Of a stretch of 64,000 nt of DNA, positions 46,260-54,734 are shown piece after piece (within the stretch, counting starts at the first letter, position 1; every line of letters starts with the position of its first letter). Under the pieces are notes generated by a model. It saw only the letters and a list, made by a program, of their open reading frames with translations, was not told the DNA's origin and ran no database searches. The position numbers were made by a program, and so were the translations under genes. Source of the stretch: Magnetospirillum sp. ME-1 (GTDB lineage: Bacteria > Pseudomonadota > Alphaproteobacteria > Rhodospirillales > Magnetospirillaceae); assembly GCF_002105535.1 (NCBI RefSeq), contig NZ_CP015848.1, positions 2,844,990-2,908,989 on the forward strand, read 5' to 3'.

Positions 46260-46999
46260 TGGTCGAGCGGCGAATTCTGGAAGTGGGTGAGGAAGTGGGA
46301 CACGTCCTCGGGAATGCCCAGCGGATGGAACTCGGCATTGGGAATCTTGTACTGGCCGACGCGCGCTCCTTCCAGGATCAGCTGGTTGATGGAGGGCACG
46401 ATGAAGAACTGGTTGTTGACCAGGGTGTTCTTCAAAAGCGACTTCTCGGCGGCGCGGATGAACATGCCGCCTTCACGGTAGTAATAGGCCCCCACGGTGG
46501 CGTGGTTGCTGATGGGGTTCTTCTCGGCCGTTTCCACCACCATGCCGTCCTCGTCGACGCGGGCGAAGGACCAGCGCGGATGCATGGAGGTGAAGGTCAC
46601 GATGCCCACATCCAGGTCGCGGGCGCGGAAATCGTCGAGCGCCGGCTGAATGCCCTTCGTGGTCCACTGGTCGCCGTTGCACACCAGCAAGGGCGCTTCG
46701 CGGTCGATGTGGTCCACGGCCAGCAGGGCGGTGCACAGCGCGCCGCCGGTGGGCCGCTCGGTCTGGACGATGGTGCAGCCGGGGGCCAGCAGTTTCAGGA
46801 CCGAATCCAGGTGGAATTCCTGACGGTCGGCGGCGTTGGTGACGAAGATGAAGCGGTGGTCGCCGGCGGGCCGCGACGAGCGGATGGCGTATTCCACCAT
46901 GGGGTGGCCCAGCACCTCGATCATGGGCTTGGGGAATTTCTGGCCCATCTCGTGGAAGGGCCGCGCCGAGCCGGCGATGGGCATGAGGATCTGGATCAT
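46256..46999 (-). CDS. nucleotidyltransferase paralogue with altered NTP-binding loop
   Basis: A 247-residue protein clearly related to the next gene. Shared features include LVCNGDQW, ATVGAYYYREGG, VNNQFFIVPSINQLI and LGIPEDVSHFL. The N-terminal loop reads MPIAGSARPFHEMGQKFPKPM, lacking the second glycine and correct Arg spacing of GxGxR. It may therefore use a different nucleotide, or act as a regulatory or partner subunit. It overlaps both neighbours by four bases. Confidence 0.75.
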   Translation of the reverse strand: MIQILMPIAGSARPFHEMGQKFPKPMIEVLGHPMVEYAIRSSRPAGDHRFIFVTNAADRQEFHLDSVLKLLAPGCTIVQTERPTGGALCTALLAVDHIDREAPLLVCNGDQWTTKGIQPALDDFRARDLDVGIVTFTSMHPRWSFARVDEDGMVVETAEKNPISNHATVGAYYYREGGMFIRAAEKSLLKNTLVNNQFFIVPSINQLILEGARVGQYKIPNAEFHPLGIPEDVSHFLTHFQNSPLDQ

Positions 47000-47628
47000 G
47001 ATGCGGCCTCCACCTGACGGATGCGCTCGCGGATGTTCCAGTAGGTCACCTCTGAGGGGTCGGCCACCCTGAGCACGTGGGCGCCCGAACCGGTGGCCGC
47101 CTGCACGCCGTAATCATTGTCCTCGACGATCAGCGTCTCGGCCGGGTCAATGCCCAGGCGGGCCATGGCGGTGACGTAGATGTCGGGATCGGGTTTGGGC
47201 TTGGCGCAATCCTGGTTGGACAGCGTGATGTCGAAATAGTCCAGCAAGCCCGACTGGCCCAGCATCATGTCGCAGGTCTCGCGGATGGAATTGGTGCACA
47301 CCGCCAGCTTGTAGGCCTCGGTCTTCAGGCGCGACACCGCGTATTCGATGTGGAAGACGGGGAAGCAATGGGTGGCGATCAGCTGCTTGGTATAGACCTG
47401 CTTCAGCTCGTTGATCACCCCGGCCAGACCTTTGGGAAAGCCCCGGTGCTCGTGCAGATAGGCCAGCTTCTTGCGGGTCGGCAGGCCGTCGAAGGTGGTC
47501 AGGTGTTCTTCCCGGCCGATCTCGTAGCCGAACAGACGCAGCGCCTGGTTCAGCGCCTCCCAATGCCACTCGCGGGCATCCACCAGGACGCCGTCGAGGT
47601 CGAACAATACGGCGCGGATGCGGCTCAA
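46996..47628 (-). CDS. HAD-superfamily phosphatase/phosphomutase (beta-PGM-like)
   Basis: A 210-residue HAD protein. It has the nucleophile motif LFDLDGVLVD at 8-17, a helical C1 cap (about 20-95), VCTNSIRE as motif II, a Lys in KPKPDPDIY as motif III, and VEDNDYGVQAA as motif IV. It should remove or move a phosphate on a small sugar or polyol phosphate. It overlaps the phosphodiesterase-like gene by four bases and precedes the nucleotidyltransferases, so it probably works in the same activation pathway. Confidence 0.85.
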   Translation of the reverse strand: MSRIRAVLFDLDGVLVDAREWHWEALNQALRLFGYEIGREEHLTTFDGLPTRKKLAYLHEHRGFPKGLAGVINELKQVYTKQLIATHCFPVFHIEYAVSRLKTEAYKLAVCTNSIRETCDMMLGQSGLLDYFDITLSNQDCAKPKPDPDIYVTAMARLGIDPAETLIVEDNDYGVQAATGSGAHVLRVADPSEVTYWNIRERIRQVEAAS

Positions 47629-48251
47629 CGTAGGAACTCCTGCAATTGGGCGGGAAGATCGGTGCAGACCATTACGCGGTCGTCATGACGGAAGCGACGG
47701 GCCAGGTCCCAGATGGGACTATGATCCCGGCGGTGCAGTTCGCCCGACACCAGGGCGACCAGCTTGCCCGCGTCCAGGTGGGCCTGGATTGTAGCGGCGT
47801 CGATCCATTCCCGGTCCAGCTCGTCCAGCCACACGCCGGCCGAAGCGGCGTAATAGGCCGGCGAGGGCTCGGCATCGGAATGCCGCGTGAAGGTGGTGAG
47901 CCCCAGGCGCAGATAGTGGCGCATGTCGGGCACCGACATGTCGAAGAAGAAGTAGTCGCGAGCGCGGCCGGCCACCAGCGGGGCCATGATCTCGGCCAGT
48001 CCGTCGGCCTTGACGTTGAGCGCCAGCACCCGCTCCGGCGAGGCCAGATCCAGCCAGTCGCCCCACACCTGATCCAGGCTGGGGGCGTCGGCGCCGGGCA
48101 TGTCGTGGGAGATCACCACCCCTCCCGCGCGGTCGCGCAGATCGGTCTCGATGCCGAATCCGCCCCGCAGTGCCGCCAGCAGCCGGTCGGGGCGGTTCTG
48201 TTCGGCTTTCTCGGTCCAGGCTCCGCGATGAGCCAGAATTCGCGCAACCAT
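47625..48251 (-). CDS. glycerophosphodiester phosphodiesterase-like TIM-barrel protein
   Basis: A 208-residue protein. ILAHRGAWTEKAEQNRP, FGIETDLRD and VVISHDMPG are the His/Glu/Asp-His metal motifs of the GDPD/PI-PLC-like family, although the protein is shorter than typical GDPD (about 240-250). The start at 48251 has GAGG five bases before it; the frame stays open to 48374 without support. It is the first gene of a six-gene minus-strand operon with the HAD, nucleotidyltransferase and acyltransferase genes. Confidence 0.75.
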   Translation of the reverse strand: MVARILAHRGAWTEKAEQNRPDRLLAALRGGFGIETDLRDRAGGVVISHDMPGADAPSLDQVWGDWLDLASPERVLALNVKADGLAEIMAPLVAGRARDYFFFDMSVPDMRHYLRLGLTTFTRHSDAEPSPAYYAASAGVWLDELDREWIDAATIQAHLDAGKLVALVSGELHRRDHSPIWDLARRFRHDDRVMVCTDLPAQLQEFLR

Positions 48252-48279
48252 GGGACCTCGGAATTGGGATTGACCTTTA

Positions 48280-48295
48280 TGCCGCCATGGCGGCA
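48280..48295. promoter_or_regulatory. 16-base perfect palindrome in a divergent promoter region
   Basis: TGCCGCCATGGCGGCA is a perfect 16-base palindrome in the 131-base gap between the minus-strand operon (start 48251) and the plus-strand glycosyltransferase (start 48383). A TTGACC (48270-48275) lies five bases to its left and could be a -35 for rightward transcription. It could be an operator; it could also be chance in GC-rich DNA. Confidence 0.3.
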
Positions 48296-48337
48296 AATCG
48301 ACGGGCGAAAAATGCCGGCTTTGGATAGCAAATTCCC

Positions 48338-48352
48338 GGTTGCTTCGCAACC
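48338..48352. promoter_or_regulatory. leader hairpin
   Basis: GGTTGC-TTC-GCAACC forms a perfect six-base-pair stem with a three-base loop, 31 bases ahead of the GTG start at 48383. No T-run follows, so it is not a classical terminator. It may be a 5' leader structure. Confidence 0.25.
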
Positions 48353-48382
48353 AGACCGTCCCGAGGCGGAGCAATATTCGAA

Positions 48383-49486
48383 GTGATCATCGACAATATC
48401 GACTCCCTGGCCAAAGCCAAGCATTGCCGCGATCTGGACATGGTCGAAGTGCGGACGGCCCGCTTCAAGTGCCGCAACCTGCTGCTACATGCCCTCAAAT
48501 ATGGACTTTGGGCGCTGAAGCCGGGCGGAACCTTGGTGATCCAGGATGATGGCCCGCATCTGGCGGAAACCTGGGAAATGCCCTTCGCCCTGGTCCGGCG
48601 CCTGACCTTCAAGGCGCTGGGCGACGAATGCGAATTGCTGAATCTGGACATGGAGGCCATGCGGCTGACCTTTCGCCGCACCCGTCCGATCCTGGCCGGG
48701 GGCTGGTCGGCGGGCCTGATCTTTTCCGGCAACGATTCCGAACTGCCCGCGGTGGCCAAGTGCCTCGAGGGTCTGCACGCCCAGCCCGAACTGGCGGGCG
48801 AGGACGGCGAGATCGTGGTCTGCGGCCCCCGGCGCGACCTGTCCTTCCTGGCTCCGTGGCCCAAGGTGCGCTACGTGGAATACGAGACACCGCCCGGGCC
48901 CCGGTTCCTAATCGCCGCCAAGAAGAACTTCCTGGCGCCTCACCTGTCCAATCCCCGCGTGCTGATCCTGCACGCTCGGGTCCAGCTCGATCCCGGTTGC
49001 CTTGCCGCCTTGCCGCGGGAATTCGACGTCATCACCCCGGCCCTCTTCACCGAGGTCAAGGGCCGGCGGCGGCGCTATCTCGACTATGTCATCTCGGATT
49101 GCACCGATCCCCAGCGCGTCGCCACGCGGTTCAACGTGCCCATCGACTACCCGCGTGAGCGCTACCTGGAATTTCTCCGCAAGGGCGAGCCCTATATCGA
49201 CGGCGGGCTGTTGATCACCCGGCGGGACCTGTTGCTGTCCATTCCCCTGGACGCCCGGCTGGCGTGGTTCGACGGGGAGGACGTGGACTGGTGTCGCCGC
49301 GTGCGGGGCGAAGGGTTGCTGGTGGACTTGGCCTGGGAGGCCACGGCCTCCACCGCCGGCAACAAGATGGGGCGCGCCGTCAATCCCAGCATCTGGGATC
49401 GCCTGCGCCGTCCCATCCGCCGCCCCTTGCGGGCGCTGTCGGCCTGGGGGCGCTATGTGGGCAAGCGGTTGAAGGGCGAGCGCTGA
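48383..49486 (+). CDS. glycosyltransferase-like protein with a truncated methyltransferase-like N-terminus
   Basis: A 367-residue protein starting at GTG. Residues ~1-100 (ALKPGGTLVIQDDGPHL, LVRRLTFKALGDE) resemble the C-terminal half of a SAM-dependent methyltransferase but lack the glycine-rich SAM site. Residues ~105-350 look like a GT-A type glycosyltransferase domain (AGLIFSGNDSELPAVAKCLEGL, VLILHARVQLDPGCL, WFDGEDVDWCRRVR). The frame upstream of the GTG has a stop at 48326, so no full methyltransferase is present here. Either the methyltransferase part is a relic or it is a real small domain. Function uncertain. Confidence 0.65.
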   Translation: MIIDNIDSLAKAKHCRDLDMVEVRTARFKCRNLLLHALKYGLWALKPGGTLVIQDDGPHLAETWEMPFALVRRLTFKALGDECELLNLDMEAMRLTFRRTRPILAGGWSAGLIFSGNDSELPAVAKCLEGLHAQPELAGEDGEIVVCGPRRDLSFLAPWPKVRYVEYETPPGPRFLIAAKKNFLAPHLSNPRVLILHARVQLDPGCLAALPREFDVITPALFTEVKGRRRRYLDYVISDCTDPQRVATRFNVPIDYPRERYLEFLRKGEPYIDGGLLITRRDLLLSIPLDARLAWFDGEDVDWCRRVRGEGLLVDLAWEATASTAGNKMGRAVNPSIWDRLRRPIRRPLRALSAWGRYVGKRLKGER

Positions 49487-49508
49487 GCCGCCAGCGGGGC
49501 CGGCTCAG
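49483..49508. terminator. hairpin between convergent genes
   Basis: CTGAGCCG and CGGCTCAG form a perfect eight-base-pair stem around a ten-base loop. It spans the stop codon of the glycosyltransferase-like gene (plus) and that of the GAF gene (minus). It lacks a T-run, so intrinsic termination would be weak; it may be a shared 3'-end structure. Confidence 0.4.
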
Positions 49509-50152
49509 TTCAGCCGGGGCAAGGTCTCGAATCCGTCGATGATGGCGTCCACCGCCCGCAATTCATCGGCCAGTTCGAGGGAGCGTTGGGTCCGCGCCTT
49601 GCCCAGTTCCCCGATGACGGCGCCGAGCGCGCCCCTGGCCCGCCGGGCGGCGGTCTGGTTCTGCCGCAGGACGCGGCGGGTCTCCATGTGATGCATGACG
49701 ATGCCCGCCAGATCGCGCAGCACCTGCTTCTGCTCGCGGGTGGGCTCGGGCCGGGTCTTGCGGTCGATGACGCACAGCGTGCCCAGGGCATGGTCGTCGG
49801 GGGTGATCAGCGCCGCGCCCATGTAGAAGCGGATCGCCGGCTGGCCGGTCACCAGCGGATTGTCGGCGAAGCGCGCGTCCTTGGTGGCGTCGGGGATCAC
49901 GAACAGGTCGCGGCCGCAGATGGCGTGGGCGCAGAAGGCATGTTCGCGCGGGGTTTCGCGGGCCTGCAGCCCGAAGGTCGACTTGAACCACTGGCGGCGG
50001 TGATCGACCAGTGAGACCAGGGCGATGGGAGCCTCGAACAGCGAGGCGACCAGCCGGGTGATGCGGTCGAACTGTTCCTCGGCCTCGGTGTCGAGAATGC
50101 CGTAGCGGACAAGGGCGGTCATCCGGTCCACTTCGTCGAGCGGGATTTCCAT
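49505..50152 (-). CDS. GAF-domain sensor protein
   Basis: A 215-residue protein. Residues ~20-165 form a GAF domain of the type at the start of many sensor kinases and diguanylate cyclases (RYGILDTEAEEQFDRI, ALVSLVDHRRQWFKS, REHAFCAHAI, PAIRFYMGAALITPDDHALGTLCVID, read in parts). The C-terminal ~50 residues form a helix with no output domain. It probably binds a small ligand or senses redox and signals through a partner. It is divergent from nadK, with 125 bases between. Confidence 0.85.
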   Translation of the reverse strand: MEIPLDEVDRMTALVRYGILDTEAEEQFDRITRLVASLFEAPIALVSLVDHRRQWFKSTFGLQARETPREHAFCAHAICGRDLFVIPDATKDARFADNPLVTGQPAIRFYMGAALITPDDHALGTLCVIDRKTRPEPTREQKQVLRDLAGIVMHHMETRRVLRQNQTAARRARGALGAVIGELGKARTQRSLELADELRAVDAIIDGFETLPRLN

Positions 50153-50277
50153 GGCGACACCTGACTGTCTAAAGAGCTATTTATATTGGCATAGATTTGT
50201 GCCGCTGCAAGCCGTGCTGGCGGGCTTTTCATCGGCCGGGTTATACTTCGCCCCGCTCGCCCAGGACCGAGGATTTC

Positions 50278-51045
50278 ATGGTATTTTCCTCCATCGCTTT
50301 CGTCGCCGCCGAGACCGAGGCCGCCCAGGCGGCGCTGTCCCGGCTGCAGGCCCGCTACGCCCATGTGCCGCCCGAGGAAGCCGACCTGATCGTCGCGCTG
50401 GGCGGCGATGGTTTCATGCTGGAGATGCTGCATCGCTTCGTGGCGCGCCGGGTGCCCATCTACGGCATGAACCGGGGCAGCGTCGGTTTCCTGATGAACG
50501 TCTACCGCGAGCACGGGCTGATCGAGCGGCTGTCCAAGGCCGAGCAGGTGATCCTCCACCCGCTTCGCATGAAGGCGCTTTGCGCCACGGGCGAGTTGGT
50601 GGAGGCCCTGGCCATCAATGAGGTGTCGCTGCTGCGCGAAACCCGGCAGGCGGCCAAGCTGCGCATCCGCATCGATGGCAAGATCCGCATGGACGAGCTG
50701 ATCTGCGACGGCATCCTCTTATCCACGCCGGCGGGCAGCACCGCCTACAACCTGTCGGCCCACGGGCCGATCATTCCTTTGGGCGCGGGCATCGCGGCGC
50801 TGACCCCCATTTCCGCCTTCCGGCCCCGGCGCTGGCGCGGCGCCCTGCTGCCCCACACCGCCAAGGTGGTGTTCGAGGTGCTGGAGGCGGGCAAGCGCCC
50901 GGTCAGCGCCGTGGCCGATTCCACCGAGGCCCGCGACGTGGTCGAGGTGGAGGTGCGCGAGGACCGCTCCTGCGATCTGGTGCTGCTGTTCGACCCCGAG
51001 CACAATCTGGAGGAGCGCATCATCACCGAGCAGTTCCTGCCGTGA
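50278..51045 (+). CDS. nadK: NAD kinase
   Basis: A 255-residue protein, typical of alphaproteobacterial NadK. It has the GGDG motif (LGGDGFML) near 41-48, [10 protein letters not shown], and the conserved [17 protein letters not shown] substrate region near 152-168. It phosphorylates NAD+ to NADP+ in the cytoplasm. GAGGAT precedes the ATG; TATACT at 50242-50247 is a possible -10. The stop overlaps the following membrane gene. Confidence 0.93.
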   Translation: MVFSSIAFVAAETEAAQAALSRLQARYAHVPPEEADLIVALGGDGFMLEMLHRFVARRVPIYGMNRGSVGFLMNVYREHGLIERLSKAEQVILHPLRMKALCATGELVEALAINEVSLLRETRQAAKLRIRIDGKIRMDELICDGILLSTPAGSTAYNLSAHGPIIPLGAGIAALTPISAFRPRRWRGALLPHTAKVVFEVLEAGKRPVSAVADSTEARDVVEVEVREDRSCDLVLLFDPEHNLEERIITEQFLP

Positions 51046-52105
51046 TGATGAGGGGCCGTGCCTGGGCACTTGCCCTGGGCCTGGGGGCCTTGGGCGGAAG
51101 CCTGTTTTCCGTCCTCGACCTGCCGCTGCCCTGGATGCTGGGGGCGCTTTCCGCCACCACCCTGGCCTCGCTCGGCGGGTTGAGGCCCGAAATTCCGGCC
51201 TCGTTGCGCGGCGTGATGATCGCCGTGCTGGGCCTGATGCTGGGCAGCGCCTTTTCCCCCCAATTGCTGGGGCGCATCGCAACGTGGAGCGATTCCCTGC
51301 TGGTGCTGCTGCTGGCCATGGCGGCGACGGGGGTGCTGGTCACCCTTTATCTGCGTCGCGCCGCCGGCATGAGCCGGGTCACCGCCTTTTTCGCCGCGGC
51401 CCCCGGCGGCATCAACGAGATGGTGATCACCGGCGGCGCGCTGGGCGGCGACGAGCGCACCATCGCGCTGTCCCATTCCCTGCGCATCCTGCTGATCGTC
51501 TTCACCGTGCCATTCGGCTACCGGCTGATCGCCCATGTCCATTCGGTGCCCATGTCCATTCGGTGCCCATGGCCGAGAGCATGGGCCGCCTTGCCGATCT
51601 GGGGGGCATGGACGCCCTGGTCATGCTGGGTTCGGCCGTGGCCGGCGCCGTCCTCGCCCGGCTGGCCCGCCTGCCGGCCTGGATGCTGACCGGGCCCATG
51701 CTGGCCAGTGCCGGATTGCATCTGGCCGGGCTGACCGCCTTCCGTCCGCCGGCCGAGATGGTGGTGCTGGCCCAGGTGGTGACGGGCGCGGCCATCGGCT
51801 GCCGTTTCCGGGGGCTGTCCTGGACCGAAATGGCGGTCATGGCCCGCCCGGCGCTGGGCGCCACCGCCATCATGCTGGTGCTGTCGGCGGGGGCGGCCGC
51901 TCTGCTGGCGGGCTGGAGCGGGTTGTCCTTCGGCGTCCTGCTGCTGGCCTTCGTGCCCGGCGGCATCGCCGAGATGTGCCTGGTGGCGCTGGCGCTGGGC
52001 CAGGACGTGGCCTTCGTCTCCACCCACCACGTGGTCCGGGTGGTGCTGGTGATCATGCTGGCCCCCCCCATCTTCAAGATGATCGAGCGAAGGGAGATCC
52101 GGTGA
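51045..52105 (+). pseudogene. AbrB-family membrane protein, frameshifted by a 17-bp tandem duplication
   Basis: Two reading frames together encode one AbrB-type (PF05145-like) membrane protein of about 350 residues. The first half runs from ATG 51045 ([18 protein letters not shown]) and is in frame to about 51550. The second half (MAESMGRLADLGGMDALVMLG to FKMIERREIR) is in another frame and ends at 52105. The frame changes exactly at a direct tandem repeat of 17 bases, and deleting one copy restores AHVHSVPMAESMG with no other change. As it stands the first frame runs on to a stop at 51689. The protein family is thought to form a membrane transporter or regulator; the gene is sandwiched between nadK and the cupin gene by one-base overlaps. 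Confidence 0.85.
51534..51567 (+). repeat. 17-bp perfect tandem duplication inside the AbrB-family gene
   Basis: CATGTCCATTCGGTGCC occurs twice in a row (51534-51550 and 51551-51567) and is followed by CATG, the start of a third copy. Seventeen is not a multiple of three, so the duplication shifts the frame. It could be a reversible slippage site, a recent mutation, or a sequencing/assembly error. Confidence 0.95.
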
Positions 52106-52587
52106 TGAGGGTGATCGATGCCGCCGAGCTGGCGGAGCTTTCGGCCAAGGCCGCCCAATCGCCCCGGCGGCGGCTCAACACCAACCTGCACGGCGAGCCC
52201 ACCGACGCGGTCCAGCGCATGGTGATCGCCTTCGAGCCGGATACCTATATCCGCCCCCATCGCCACCCCGCCCAGTTCGAGACATTCGTCCTGTTGCGGG
52301 GCCGCGGAACATTGCTGACATTCGCCGATGACGGCGCGGTGGAGCGCCGCATCGAAATGGCCGATGACGCGACCCGGGTCGTGGAGATTCCGGCCGGCAC
52401 CTGGCACTCCCTGGTGTCGGAGGCGGCGGGAACCCAGGTCATCGAAATAAAACCCGGCCCCTACCAGCCGACCGCCGAGCGGGACTTCGTCCCCTGGGCC
52501 CCGCCCGAGGGTCACGCCGCCGCCCCCGTCTGCCGTGACTGGATGAAGGGTTGCAGGGTGGGGGCGAGGTTCAATTCTCCGGACTAA
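52105..52587 (+). CDS. wbuC: WbuC-family cupin metalloprotein
   Basis: A 160-residue protein. The cupin motif YIRPHRHPAQFETFVLLRGRG supplies the metal-binding histidines near 49-52 and a Glu, and IPAGTWHSL gives the third histidine. WbuC-type proteins are found in O-antigen clusters and probably act on sugars, but no activity is established. Here it sits outside the main polysaccharide locus, coupled by TGATG to the frameshifted AbrB-family gene. Confidence 0.8.
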   Translation: MRVIDAAELAELSAKAAQSPRRRLNTNLHGEPTDAVQRMVIAFEPDTYIRPHRHPAQFETFVLLRGRGTLLTFADDGAVERRIEMADDATRVVEIPAGTWHSLVSEAAGTQVIEIKPGPYQPTAERDFVPWAPPEGHAAAPVCRDWMKGCRVGARFNSPD

Positions 52588-52589
52588 TT

Positions 52590-52606
52590 TTGCTGCGCCG
52601 CAGCAA
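52590..52606. promoter_or_regulatory. 17-base palindrome upstream of the DUF992 gene (possible PhaR-type operator)
   Basis: TTGCTGCGCCGCAGCAA is symmetric around a central C. It contains CTGC-N3-GCAG, the kind of site described for PhaR regulators of polyhydroxybutyrate genes in Rhodobacter. It lies three bases after the cupin stop and about 160 bases before the DUF992 start. TACAAT (52625-52630) just after it could be a -10. The link to PhaR is inference. Confidence 0.35.
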
Positions 52607-52763
52607 GACTTGGCTTGTAAATGTTACAATCGGTTTAGGCATTCCACTTCCCATCACAGGAATCTATGCCATACTCCCTTGGGTCCGCGTCGCGTGGTCG
52701 CTGGTGCGCAACTTGGCACGACTTCAGCGCAGAACGCAGGACAGGCAGAATATGGAGGGGTCG

Positions 52764-53240
52764 ATGAAAAAGTGGATTGCTTCGACTGTTGTCGCCTTGG
52801 CGGCGCTGTTTGCGTTCGGTCATGAAGCCCGTGCCGAAGGGGGCGTGGTTCTGGGTGTGCTGACCTGCAGCAAGTCCGGCGCCGGCATCACCTACGTGCT
52901 CCATTCCCGCAACCCGGTCACCTGCGAATACAACGGCGTCGGCGGCCCGTCCAAGTATACCGGCAAGAGCGGCATCCTGTTCGGCGTCGATCTCGAGATC
53001 GAGCACATGGACGGCATGGCCTATCTGGTGATGGGCGGCACCGCCACCGACAAGAACAGCCTTCAGGGCTATTACATCGGCGCCAAGGCTTCGGTGACCG
53101 TGGGCGTCGGCCTGGCGGCGCAGGCGGGTCTGGTCGGCGTCGGCAACGACTTCGTCCTGGTGCCCGTGGGCCTGGGCGGCCAGATCGGTATCGGCGCCAC
53201 CGCCGGCATCGCCTATGTGGACATCGCGGGCGCCAAGTAA
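52764..53240 (+). CDS. secreted DUF992-family protein
   Basis: A 158-residue protein. MKKWIASTVVALAALFAFGH with AxA cleavage after HEARA forms a clear Sec signal peptide of about 25 residues. The mature part (VLTCSKSGAGITYVLHS, CEYNGVGGPSKYTGKSG, GASVTV-like Gly/Val-rich C-terminus) matches DUF992, a periplasmic family of alphaproteobacteria of unknown function with two cysteines probably disulfide-linked. GGAGGGG precedes the ATG. A strong terminator follows, so it is a monocistronic unit. Confidence 0.85.
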   Translation: MKKWIASTVVALAALFAFGHEARAEGGVVLGVLTCSKSGAGITYVLHSRNPVTCEYNGVGGPSKYTGKSGILFGVDLEIEHMDGMAYLVMGGTATDKNSLQGYYIGAKASVTVGVGLAAQAGLVGVGNDFVLVPVGLGGQIGIGATAGIAYVDIAGAK

Positions 53241-53262
53241 GCCTGTTCCACGGCATGACGAC

Positions 53263-53293
53263 AAAGGCGGGAAGGCTTTCTTCCCGCCTTTTT
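53263..53293. terminator. bidirectional rho-independent terminator
   Basis: AAAGGCGGGAA (53263-53273) pairs perfectly with TTCCCGCCTTT (53281-53291) around a seven-base loop, followed by TTTTT on the plus strand. On the minus strand the stem also ends in a short T-run. It ends the DUF992 gene and, from the other side, mpl, whose stop begins at 53294. Confidence 0.85.
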
Positions 53294-54685
53294 CTATGGC
53301 TTCAGCCGGGCCAGGATTTCGGCCGCGAACTGGGAAAGCGTGTCGTCGCGGGCGCCCATCACCACGATGCGGTCGCCGGGCCGGGCGTTTTCCACCAGGA
53401 AATCGCCGCAGGCGGCGCGTTCGCCGAGCGCCAGGGCGCGGCGGCCGATTCCCTGGGCGATGTGGGCGCTGGTCACCGAGCGGTCCACCGTGCCGCCGAA
53501 ATAGGCGGGGTCGGGCATGACCAGCCGGTCGTCGGGCCCCAGCTTCTCGGCGAAGCAGGCGATGAACTCGTCCTTCATCAGGCGCAGCGGCCCGAAGCCG
53601 TGGGGCTGGAACATCACCAGCAGGCGGCCCGGCCAGTCGTGCAGGGTGGAAAGCGTGGCGGCGATCTTGTCCGGATTGTGGGCGAAGTCGTCGATGACCG
53701 TGACGCCGCCCCTGGTCCCCACCGTCTCCAGGCGGCGGCGCACGCCGGTGAACTCGCCCAGCGCGGCGGCGGCGTCTTTCAGGTCCAATCCGGCGGCCCG
53801 GGCCGCCGACAGGGCGGCCAGGGCATTGGCGACGTTGTGGCGACCCGGCACCAGCAGCCTGACCGCCACCGTCTGGCCGCTCTTTTCCCGCACCAGAAAG
53901 CCGATGCCGTCAGGGGCGGGGGCGGTGTCCTGGGCCAGCAGGTCGGCGCGCGGGTCGGACAGGCTGTAGGTCCGCACCCGCTCGGCCGGCAACTGCGCGG
54001 CCAAGGCGGCCGTCTCGCCATTGTCCAGGTTCAGTACCGATACCCGCGCCTTGGCGGTGAAATCGGCGAACAGCCGGCGCAGTTCCTCCATGGATTTGTG
54101 GTCCAGCGCGATGTTGTTCACCACCGCGATCTCGGGGGTATAATTGGCGATGGAACCGTCGCTTTCGTCCACCTCGGCGACGAAGGCCGGGCCGTCTCCC
54201 ACCAGGGCGCTGGAAAAGGGCGATTCGGGGCGGACGAAGTTCTTCATCACCGCGCCGTTCATCACCGTGGGCCGGTGGCCGCAGCGTTCCAGAATCCAGC
54301 CCAGCATGCCGGTGGTGGTGGATTTGCCGCTGGTGCCGGCGATGCCGATGGGCAGTTCCGCTTCGTTGAACAGGCGGGCCAGCAATTGCGGTCGGGTGAG
54401 GTGGGGGGCGCCCAGCGCGCGGGCCGCCACCACGTCGGGTACACTGTCCTCCACCGCCGCCGAGGTGACCAGCACCTGGGCGGGGTCGGTCAGGCCGCTG
54501 CCGTCCTGGGGAAACAGGCGGATACCCAGCCCTTGCAGGTATTCGAACTTGGGCGCAAGCCGTCCCTGATCCAGCGAGCGGTCGGACCCGGCGACGGCAA
54601 AGCCGCGGGCATGGACGATCAGGGCCAGGGGCAGCATGCCGCTGCCACCGATGCCGCAAAAGAAATAGGGGGTGTCGTGCTCCAT
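53294..54685 (-). CDS. mpl: Mur ligase, UDP-MurNAc-tripeptide synthetase (Mpl)-type
   Basis: A 463-residue Mur ligase. It has [15 protein letters not shown] at the N-terminus, the ATP loop [15 protein letters not shown] near 115-129, NNIALDHKS and [12 protein letters not shown]. Mpl joins the recycled tripeptide L-Ala-gamma-D-Glu-mesoDAP to UDP-MurNAc; the alternative is MurC. Mpl is favoured because the divergent neighbour is an LD-carboxypeptidase, which makes recycled tripeptide from tetrapeptide. The length matches Mpl and the N-terminal glycine-rich loop is shared by both families. Confidence 0.8.
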   Translation of the reverse strand: MEHDTPYFFCGIGGSGMLPLALIVHARGFAVAGSDRSLDQGRLAPKFEYLQGLGIRLFPQDGSGLTDPAQVLVTSAAVEDSVPDVVAARALGAPHLTRPQLLARLFNEAELPIGIAGTSGKSTTTGMLGWILERCGHRPTVMNGAVMKNFVRPESPFSSALVGDGPAFVAEVDESDGSIANYTPEIAVVNNIALDHKSMEELRRLFADFTAKARVSVLNLDNGETAALAAQLPAERVRTYSLSDPRADLLAQDTAPAPDGIGFLVREKSGQTVAVRLLVPGRHNVANALAALSAARAAGLDLKDAAAALGEFTGVRRRLETVGTRGGVTVIDDFAHNPDKIAATLSTLHDWPGRLLVMFQPHGFGPLRLMKDEFIACFAEKLGPDDRLVMPDPAYFGGTVDRSVTSAHIAQGIGRRALALGERAACGDFLVENARPGDRIVVMGARDDTLSQFAAEILARLKP

Positions 54686-54734
54686 GGCCGGAGGCTACAA
54701 TCCGGCGCTGCACACGGCAAGGGAATCGGCGGGG

